64,000 nucleotides of DNA from M3007 sp043764095 (lineage in GTDB: Bacteria > Bacteroidota > Bacteroidia > Chitinophagales > Saprospiraceae). Made by a program: the position numbers and the translations under genes. Shown one piece after another: positions 58,483 through 64,000 of the stretch; position 1 is the first letter of the stretch, and every line of letters begins with the position of its first letter. The stretch is taken from contig JAYUKX010000013.1 of NCBI GenBank assembly GCA_043764095.1, positions 1 through 64,000 of the forward strand, written 5' to 3'. The notes beneath the pieces were generated by a model. It was not told the origin of the DNA. It was given only the letters and a program-made list of their open reading frames with translations, and did not search any database.

Positions 58483-59493
58483 CTACTCTTTTGGAGGCGG
58501 TGGAGCGGTCGCTTTTTTTGCTTTATGCTCATCGGATAATTCACCAATGGGTTCACCATCAATACCTTCAGCCATATTGAAACTGCGGCGACTTGCAAAA
58601 TTGGCATCGCTATTTGCACTGCTTCCGCCTACACTGCTCCTTAGGCTCAGTAATTTCTTCAAAAGATCAAACCAAAACGAAGCACCAAACGTAACAGCAA
58701 TACCTGTGAGTATAAATCCGAACATTTTAACAAGCCAGTCGGGGATACTTTTTGCTTGACCAGGCTCATTCCATCCCAAGCCAAGTGGCGACTGCATTTC
58801 GCCCAATTGGGTAGAAAGGAAGCCTTTTGCATTGCCGATATAATTTTTCAGAGAACTATCGCGGGCAATAACGGGTAAGGTATCCGTAGCGGCGATTTGT
58901 TCGGCGGCTTTCACCATTTTTTCACGTAATTCAGGATTGGTAGATAACGCACGATAAATACCGACAGTGTCGGCATTGAGCATCGCTGATAAGGCCAAAC
59001 CGATAAAAAACAAACGCCATTTTGTACTCTGCTTAAAATAATCAGCAGAGCGTTCCATGACCTGATCGAACCAGTTTTCCAACTGTATTTTGAACCCGCC
59101 CACAGTACCATTGGATTCGCGCACCAAAAAACCCATGAGTTCTTTGAGGTTTGGATCTTGTATATTATCAATTTTTTCGGCTAGGTTACCTCCTTCTAGT
59201 TTTTGTAATTCGTCGTGCAAAATAGCGCTAAACGATTCTTTTTGAATCCAAGTAGGTAAGGAAGTACCTGTGAGCCAGTTTTTTTTACGTTCGGAGGATC
59301 GAAGTTGTTGAAAAAACTGGTGTTTGTCAAATTGTTCCGACATACCGCCCAACATACCTTTCAGGGTTGTTTGCAAGTGTTTGCCGCGCAGCGATAGGAA
59401 CAATACAATAATATCGTGTACAGTAGATGAGAGAATACTCATCAAGAGCAGTACTAGAATAAGGCCAATGGCAATGCTGAGAATAGTTAACAT
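58483..59493 (-). CDS. Multi-pass membrane protein, unknown function
   Basis: A 336-residue protein with a hydrophobic N-terminal segment (LTILSIAIGLILVLLLMSILSSTVHDIIVLFLSL, about 2-35), a helical cytoplasmic region (about 40-160, KGMLGGMSEQFDKHQFFQQLRSSERKKN), further membrane segments around WRLFFIGLALSAML and MFGFILTGIAVTFGASFWFDLLKKLLSL, and a short charged tail ending in APPPPKE. No catalytic motif is seen; no family recognised with confidence. It is on the same strand as, and upstream of, the subtilase, but hairpins lie between them, so a shared role is only suggested. Confidence 0.7.
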   Translation of the reverse strand: MLTILSIAIGLILVLLLMSILSSTVHDIIVLFLSLRGKHLQTTLKGMLGGMSEQFDKHQFFQQLRSSERKKNWLTGTSLPTWIQKESFSAILHDELQKLEGGNLAEKIDNIQDPNLKELMGFLVRESNGTVGGFKIQLENWFDQVMERSADYFKQSTKWRLFFIGLALSAMLNADTVGIYRALSTNPELREKMVKAAEQIAATDTLPVIARDSSLKNYIGNAKGFLSTQLGEMQSPLGLGWNEPGQAKSIPDWLVKMFGFILTGIAVTFGASFWFDLLKKLLSLRSSVGGSSANSDANFASRRSFNMAEGIDGEPIGELSDEHKAKKATAPPPPKE

Positions 59494-59615
59494 AATATTG
59501 TTGATTATTTCGATTTTAATTATTTCAATATGCTAATTACACTGTAAAAATTACCGCTAAAATCATGCTAAAAACCTTGATCTATACCTCCAATCTTTTT
59601 AAAAAAGTACGCGAC

Positions 59616-60656
59616 TTAATTCTTATTGGCCAATTGCCCACAAGCGGCATCAATATCCTTACCTCTGCTCCTACGTACTGTTACAGTTACGTCGTGGCTC
59701 ACTAATCGAGCCGCAAATTCATTTAATCTGTTTTCGTTGGATTTGTCAAATTCACCACCTTCAATGGGGTTGTATTCAATAATATTAACACGTGCAGGAA
59801 AACGGCGGCGGCACAGCATAATCAGTTTGGCAGCATCATCGGGGCCGTCGTTAAAGTTTTCAAATGCGATATACTCGTAAGAGATGCGGTTCTTGGTTTT
59901 GCGGTAAAAGTACTCCAATGATTGCATTAACGCATCCAAATTATTGGTTTCATTGATTGGCATGATCTCGTTCCGCTTTATATCATCGGCAGCATGGAGA
60001 CTAATGGCAAGATTAGAACGGAAGCCATCATCTGCCAGTTTTTTGATCATTTTGGCGATACCCGCTGTACTCACGGTAATACGAGAAGCAGACATACCCA
60101 GCCCCAGCGGTGCAGGAGCGGTAATATGTTCGATACTTTTCATGGTATTGGCATAGGTGAGGAGCGGTTCGCCCATACCCATATAAACGATATTGGTGAT
60201 ACCACGCCCAAAGGCTTGTTGGCATTGTTTATTGACCAAAGTAACTTGGTCAAAAATTTCCCAAGGCTCCAAATTGCGCTCGCGACCCATACGGCCAGTA
60301 GCGCAAAACTTGCAAGTAAGGCTACAACCCACTTGAGTACTGACACAAACGGTAAAACGTTGGTCATCGGGTACGGGAATCAATACGCTTTCAATGCGGT
60401 GACCATCGTGGGTAAGAAACCTTGTTTTGATGGTGCCGTCGTTGCTGTGCTGTACTTTATCTTCGGTGAGGGTATGGAAAGTATGGGTTTCGCTCAGTTT
60501 GGTGCGCAATGCTTTTGGCACATTGGTCATCGATTCCCAATCGGTAGCGGCTTTGGACCACAACCATTCATAAAACTGTTTTGCCCTAAAACGGGGTTCA
60601 TTCCACTCTTCAAAAGTGGCCTCTAACTGTGGGAGGGAAAGCGCTCGAATATCCAT
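59616..60656 (-). CDS. rlmN: 23S rRNA (adenine2503-C2)-/tRNA methyltransferase RlmN
   Basis: A radical-SAM enzyme that methylates A2503 of 23S rRNA and A37 of some tRNAs. The 346-residue protein has the cluster motif CSLTCKFC (Cys111, 115, 118) in VGCSLTCKFCATGRMGRERNL, the family's NIVYMGMGEPLLTYANTMKSI and ISLHAADDIKRNEIMPIN, and NIIEYNPIEGGEF. The reactive cysteine near the end is in DIDAACGQLA. Length is normal. It has its own -7 box at 60665-60672. Confidence 0.96.
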   Translation of the reverse strand: MDIRALSLPQLEATFEEWNEPRFRAKQFYEWLWSKAATDWESMTNVPKALRTKLSETHTFHTLTEDKVQHSNDGTIKTRFLTHDGHRIESVLIPVPDDQRFTVCVSTQVGCSLTCKFCATGRMGRERNLEPWEIFDQVTLVNKQCQQAFGRGITNIVYMGMGEPLLTYANTMKSIEHITAPAPLGLGMSASRITVSTAGIAKMIKKLADDGFRSNLAISLHAADDIKRNEIMPINETNNLDALMQSLEYFYRKTKNRISYEYIAFENFNDGPDDAAKLIMLCRRRFPARVNIIEYNPIEGGEFDKSNENRLNEFAARLVSHDVTVTVRRSRGKDIDAACGQLANKN

Positions 60657-60664
60657 AATTGCTG

Positions 60665-60672
60665 CAAAGATA
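60665..60672 (-). promoter_or_regulatory. -7 box TATCTTTG of rlmN
   Basis: The complement of CAAAGATA is a perfect TAnnTTTG box, 8 bases upstream of the start at 60656. Confidence 0.45.
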
Positions 60673-60691
60673 CAATATTATTTCTGCTTTA

Positions 60692-61624
60692 TCACTTTAC
60701 AGCCTCTACAACATAGCCTTCTGCCCTCAATAAGGCAATAACACCGCCTTTGCCGCCCAAATGTCCAGCACCTACGGCAAAAAACGTAGATTGTTCCTTC
60801 ATCATTTTACCCATCAGCGGAATCCAGTTGCGGTTGCGGTTGCCCAATAACACATCTTCAAACTCGCCTACTCCGTCGGTTTCGGCACTAATCATTTGTT
60901 GCATGGCTTCTATGTCTTGTTTTTTGTACATTTCAATCATTTTGTCCAATTCCGCATCCGAGTCTGTGCTGGAGGTTCGGAGTGCTTCTACGAGCATTTT
61001 GGCTTGTGATTCGTAGGGAATAGTATCAAAAATACTCAATTGGTAGGCTGTAGATTCCAAACCATCAGATTTTGTTTTTTGTTTTTTTGCTACTTTCCAC
61101 AGTTCCATTTCTACTGAGGTCATTTTTGAATCAGATTTGCCTACAGCGCCGCCTTCATCATTGGACAAAAGCATACTCAAAAACATAGGTTTAATCCGCT
61201 CAAACATACTCGCGGAAAAGCCTTTGTCTTCCATTTTTTCGTGTACAAATGTGTAATCTTCGGGCGGCAGAAGATCTTTTAACGTTTTACCATTTTTCAT
61301 AAATGCCTTGGTGAGCATACTGAATTGTGTGCGAAGGCTGGTCATTTCCTTCATATCAATCTCAAAAGTGATTTTTTTGCAACGATTCAAAGCATTCCAA
61401 GTGGATTCGTTGATAATCAGGTCGGATTTGGGAATCATGTGGATCGTACCATAAAGATAAGAAGGCTGTTTAAGTCCTTTTCCGCCAATGCGCCAAAGCA
61501 GCGATTTATCGGTAGGGACAATATTATCAGGGGTGTAGGAAACAACCTTTTGGCTGCTATGGCAACCTACTAGGAAAAACCAAAGGCCGACAAGGGTAGA
61601 AAAAATGATTTTTATGTGTTTCAT
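60692..61624 (-). CDS. TraB/GumN family lipoprotein
   Basis: A 310-residue lipoprotein of the TraB/GumN (Tiki-like) group. MKHIKIIFSTLVGLWFFLVGC has lipobox LVGC (Cys 21). Family features: LLWRIGGKGLKQPSYLYGTIHMIPKSDLIINESTWNALNRCKKITFEIDM near the N-terminus, with the GTIHM motif, and FFAVGAGHLGGKGGVIALLRAEGYVVE near the C-terminus, with the GxGHL motif. In eukaryotes the fold forms metal-dependent Wnt proteases; bacterial members probably act as envelope hydrolases, not demonstrated here. Start ATG at 61624; a hairpin and a mobile element lie upstream. Confidence 0.88.
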   Translation of the reverse strand: MKHIKIIFSTLVGLWFFLVGCHSSQKVVSYTPDNIVPTDKSLLWRIGGKGLKQPSYLYGTIHMIPKSDLIINESTWNALNRCKKITFEIDMKEMTSLRTQFSMLTKAFMKNGKTLKDLLPPEDYTFVHEKMEDKGFSASMFERIKPMFLSMLLSNDEGGAVGKSDSKMTSVEMELWKVAKKQKTKSDGLESTAYQLSIFDTIPYESQAKMLVEALRTSSTDSDAELDKMIEMYKKQDIEAMQQMISAETDGVGEFEDVLLGNRNRNWIPLMGKMMKEQSTFFAVGAGHLGGKGGVIALLRAEGYVVEAVK

Positions 61625-61681
61625 GCTTACTGTTTTTATTTGCGTTTGTAAATATTGAACTTCTCCTGACGTTGGGATTAT

Positions 61682-61715
61682 GCTTTATTATTGGGGACGG
61701 GGGTAATAATAAAGC
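61682..61715. terminator. Hairpin GCTTTATTATT / AATAATAAAGC upstream of the TraB gene
   Basis: A perfect 11-base stem with a 12-base loop, AT-rich without a run of U after it. The outer bases CCTGAC / GTCAGG extend it imperfectly. It lies between the TraB start and the mobile element, so it is either a terminator of ugd transcripts or a leader structure. Confidence 0.45.
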
Positions 61716-61727
61716 CAGTTCCGTTGT

Positions 61728-61920
61728 CAGGGCTTTCTTATAAAAATTTTAGGTGCAGCGCACCGTAATATTTGTAGCAAAAATCGGCAAAATCAAGGTT
61801 AAAGGTGCAGCGTAACGTAACATTAAATTTAATATTGCGGTGCGCTGCACCTTCAAAACGCGGATATCTCACCATTGCTACAAATATTACGGCGCGCTGC
61901 ACCTTTTATAGAAAACCCTG
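61728..61920. mobile_element. Composite palindromic element with terminal repeats and direct flanks (2+2 units)
   Basis: Ends CAGGGCTTTC (61728) and GAAAACCCTG (61911-61920) differ from a perfect inverted repeat at one position; flanks GTTCCGTTGT (61718-61727) and GTTCTGTTGT (61921-61930) agree at 9 of 10 bases. Inside are two left-hand units (first at 61751) and two right-hand units around CATTAAATTTAATATT. Each arm has its own spacer, the same as in the element at 26821-27230. It sits between the ugd stop and the TraB gene. Confidence 0.85.
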
Positions 61921-61956
61921 GTTCTGTTGTTGCAAAACTTGGATAAACAACGTTTT

Positions 61957-63270
61957 TTAGCGCACTTTCGGTCTGCCAACGCTTTGGTAATGAAAACCGC
62001 TGGATTTCATTTGATCAAGATCGTATAAATTGCGGCCATCAAAAATCACCTTTGATTTTAAGTTGTTCCCTACACGCTCAAAATCGGGTGATCTAAACTC
62101 TCCCCATTCTGTCATAATAGCCAAACAATCTGCGCCTTCTGTTGCTTCGTACATGCCTTTAGCGTACTTTATTTTATCGCCGTAAATGTCTTTTACATTT
62201 GCCATTGCTTCGGGATCGAAAGCGACAACATGAGCGCCCAATTCGAGCAATTCGTCAATAATGATTAATGCTGGTGCCTCCCGAATATCATCGGTATTGG
62301 GCTTAAACGCTAGTCCCCATACTGCAATTGTTTTACCCGCAAGTTCATTTTTGTAGTATTTGCGGATTTTCTTGGTCATTACCCCTTTTTGAATGGTATT
62401 TACCTTCATTACCGATTTCAAAATCTTGAAATCGTAGGAATAATCACTTGCTGTTCGTGCCAGTGCTTGTACGTCTTTAGGGAAACAAGAACCACCATAA
62501 CCAATACCTGGAAACAAGAAACGTTTGCCAATACGATTATCGCTACCCATACCAATCCGCACCATATCCACATTAGAACCTGTTTTTTCGCAAAGGTTTG
62601 CTATTTCGTTCATAAAAGAAATACGCATGGCCAAATACGCATTTGCGGCATATTTAGTCATTTCAGCAGAGCGTTCGTCCATAAAATAGATCGGATTGCC
62701 TTGGCGTACGAATGGTTCGTACAACTGCTTCATTACTTTACGTGCTTTTTCGCTTTTGGTACCGATCACTACGCGATCGGGTTTCAAAAAGTCTTCTACC
62801 GCTACGCCTTCGCGCAAAAATTCGGGGTTTGATACCACATCGAACATTTTTTTAGGTAGTTTTTTCGCCATTATTGCGGCTACTTTCTCGGCTGTACCTA
62901 CAGGGACAGTACTTTTGTCCACAATCACTTTATAATCGGCAATAATATCGCCTAATTGGTCGGCAACCCCCATGATATAGGAGAGATCGGCACTGCCATT
63001 TTCGCCGGGAGGTGTTGGTAAAGCCAAGAAAATAATTTGGCTTTTGCTAACAGCGTCTTTGAGGTCGGTGGTAAAATGAAGGCGACCTTCTTTGGTATTA
63101 CGATCAAAAATAAGATCAAGGCCGGGTTCAAAAATAGGTATATTTCCTGCTTTTAAACTTTCTACTTTTTTAATATTGTTATCGACACAGATAACATTGT
63201 TACCGGTTTCAGCAAAACAGGTACCCGTTACTAATCCAACGTATCCCGTTCCTACTACTGCAATGTTCAT
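61957..63270 (-). CDS. ugd: UDP-glucose 6-dehydrogenase
   Basis: Oxidises UDP-glucose to UDP-glucuronate with two NAD+, supplying acidic sugar for surface polysaccharides. The 437-residue protein has MNIAVVGTGYVGLVTGTCFAETGNNVICVDNN (NAD-binding), the catalytic cysteine in GYGGSCFPKDVQALAR (about residue 260), lysine in FKPNTDDIREAP and the SNPEFLREGVAVEDFLKPDRVVIG segment. The C-terminal binding domain is complete, with the usual IMTEWGEFRSPDF. Length is normal. A promoter at 63386-63419 with a leader hairpin precedes it. Confidence 0.96.
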   Translation of the reverse strand: MNIAVVGTGYVGLVTGTCFAETGNNVICVDNNIKKVESLKAGNIPIFEPGLDLIFDRNTKEGRLHFTTDLKDAVSKSQIIFLALPTPPGENGSADLSYIMGVADQLGDIIADYKVIVDKSTVPVGTAEKVAAIMAKKLPKKMFDVVSNPEFLREGVAVEDFLKPDRVVIGTKSEKARKVMKQLYEPFVRQGNPIYFMDERSAEMTKYAANAYLAMRISFMNEIANLCEKTGSNVDMVRIGMGSDNRIGKRFLFPGIGYGGSCFPKDVQALARTASDYSYDFKILKSVMKVNTIQKGVMTKKIRKYYKNELAGKTIAVWGLAFKPNTDDIREAPALIIIDELLELGAHVVAFDPEAMANVKDIYGDKIKYAKGMYEATEGADCLAIMTEWGEFRSPDFERVGNNLKSKVIFDGRNLYDLDQMKSSGFHYQSVGRPKVR

Positions 63271-63307
63271 TTAATTATAAGTTAATGTTGAATAGATGAT
63301 AGATTTA

Positions 63308-63356
63308 TGGTGCAATGAATACTAAAAAAAATAACAATTTAGTATTCATTGCACCA
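63308..63356 (-). promoter_or_regulatory. 19-base perfect hairpin in the ugd leader
   Basis: TGGTGCAATGAATACTAAA and TTTAGTATTCATTGCACCA pair perfectly (19 bases) over an 11-base loop. It lies between the ugd promoter and start codon, and also 119 bases past the stop of the 63475 gene. No U-run follows on the minus strand. Confidence 0.65.
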
Positions 63357-63385
63357 CAAGCCAGCACTATGGACGAAAAGAAGCG

Positions 63386-63419
63386 CAAAGGTAGCGCAAC
63401 ATTGTCCCATTACTACAAA
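63386..63419 (-). promoter_or_regulatory. Promoter TTTG-N22-TACCTTTG upstream of ugd
   Basis: On the minus strand TTTG (63416-63419) and TACCTTTG (63386-63393) are 22 bases apart, inside the 17-23 range. It would give ugd a leader of about 110 bases including the 19-base hairpin. Confidence 0.6.
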
Positions 63420-63474
63420 AAAAGATCAATTAAGTTCTATTCAAAAACGGAATAGGGTAAGCATTCCTAAAAAT

Positions 63475-63894
63475 TTAAAAAGAAATGGTATAACCACCAC
63501 TTACCTTTGTCACAAGGTATTTTCCAACGGGAATGATGGGGCTTACATTTGCGCCTAATTGGTGCATAATAGTATGGTCAAAACAGTGTGCTACAGGAAC
63601 AGGAAACCATTTGTTTTTGAAAATAGCGCGTTCTGTACATGGCATAATGCCCTCGCTTGCGAAAAACATTTCGTAATGACCATCATCGTTGATATAAAGT
63701 TCCGCACTTGCTTTTCGGCAGCGGCGTTCTTGCTCTTGTTGCGGTGCAGCGTCAATAATGACCCGGCAAATGCCGATTTGCATGCAATCTCCTTGTCCTC
63801 CGGGAACACCAAAGTGTACATTGCAGGTAACTGATTGGATTGTTTCAACGGACGCAAATCCGAGCATTTGATTAAATTCTTTTGCGTGTAACAT
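63475..63894 (-). CDS. Unknown protein with paired cysteines
   Basis: A 139-residue cytoplasmic protein starting MLHAKEFNQMLGFASVETIQSVTCNVHFGVPGGQGDCMQIGICRVIIDAAP. Cysteines at about 24, 37, 43, 59 and 86, and histidines at 3, 27, 103, 107, and 111 (VAHCFDHTIMHQLGANVSPII) could bind a metal ion, but no family motif is recognised. The stretch LGANVSPIIPVGKYLVTKVSGGYTISF ends it. No signal peptide or membrane helix. It is followed by a leader/hairpin region and then ugd on the same strand. Confidence 0.6.
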   Translation of the reverse strand: MLHAKEFNQMLGFASVETIQSVTCNVHFGVPGGQGDCMQIGICRVIIDAAPQQEQERRCRKASAELYINDDGHYEMFFASEGIMPCTERAIFKNKWFPVPVAHCFDHTIMHQLGANVSPIIPVGKYLVTKVSGGYTISF

Positions 63895-64000
63895 AATATT
63901 GTATCGGTGTTAAATAAAAAACTGAAAAAATATAGGGGACAGTAATATGGTAGTGTAAAATACAAAACTCATGCCAAAATCGCTATTGACTTTTATTTAA

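Overview
The window reads as chromosomal DNA of a member of the Bacteroidota, probably from the Saprospiria or a nearby group of gliding, T9SS-bearing bacteria. The evidence is: many promoters of the Bacteroidota type (TTG or TTTG, 17-23 bases, TAnnTTTG); three secreted proteins with C-terminal type IX sorting domains; a DUF6029/Omp28/M28 cluster; a TonB-dependent receptor; DUF1080 proteins; an ECF sigma factor followed by a one-helix membrane protein with a barrel-like C-terminus; and two LytS/LytTR regulatory pairs. Genes are moderately AT-rich and start sites rarely show a Shine-Dalgarno sequence. I see no rRNA, tRNA, prophage, CRISPR array or complete insertion sequence with a transposase.

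Layout. 1-4.2 kb: a long dispersed repeat, ogt, a MITE and a class A penicillin-binding protein. 4.3-9.1 kb: NUDIX hydrolase, TPR protein, tsaE, a polytopic membrane protein and a truncated haemoglobin. 9.3-17.9 kb, all on the minus strand: DUF1080 protein, panC with a CNNM/CorC-type membrane protein, the rpsF-rpsR-rplI operon, then a two-gene operon for a propeller/cytochrome c protein and a DUF1080/PA14 protein. 18-25 kb: second copy of the long repeat, a double AAA+ ATPase, a GH3-family enzyme, an unknown protein and an aldose epimerase. 25-31.5 kb: CBS protein, a T9SS esterase, a large palindromic mobile element, a 36-residue lipoprotein, thrA, an unknown protein and an NlpC/P60 peptidase. 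31.6-40 kb: an AAA/DUF234 ATPase beside tandem hairpins, a T9SS propeller/PKD protein, DUF6029-Omp28-M28, and aat. 40.1-45 kb: a MITE upstream of an ECF sigma operon, and DUF2851. 45-54 kb: two LytS/LytTR pairs, a T9SS protein, and a copper-monooxygenase-like/outer-membrane/cytochrome operon divergent from the second pair. 54-64 kb: TonB receptor, a subtilase without signal peptide, a membrane protein, rlmN, a TraB/GumN lipoprotein, a second palindromic mobile element, ugd and an unknown protein.

The most interesting material is between the genes. (1) Two elements with CAGGG(T/C)TTTC...GAAAACCCTG ends and 9-10 base direct flanks contain head-to-head arrays of a GC-rich palindrome; a third, end-less version lies near rpsF. 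(2) Two copies of a ~160-base MITE end in ~20-base inverted repeats flanked by TA; one abuts the stop codon of the penicillin-binding protein and one sits in the leader of the ECF sigma gene. (3) A ~300-base repeat occurs twice, and a small stem in it differs by two compensatory changes. (4) Two direct GGACGAAAAC repeats 21 bases apart, plus one inverted copy, lie just upstream of a canonical promoter between the monooxygenase operon and the second LytS/LytTR pair; this is the arrangement expected of a LytTR binding site.

Functional assignments rest on motifs read by eye. No database search was run.
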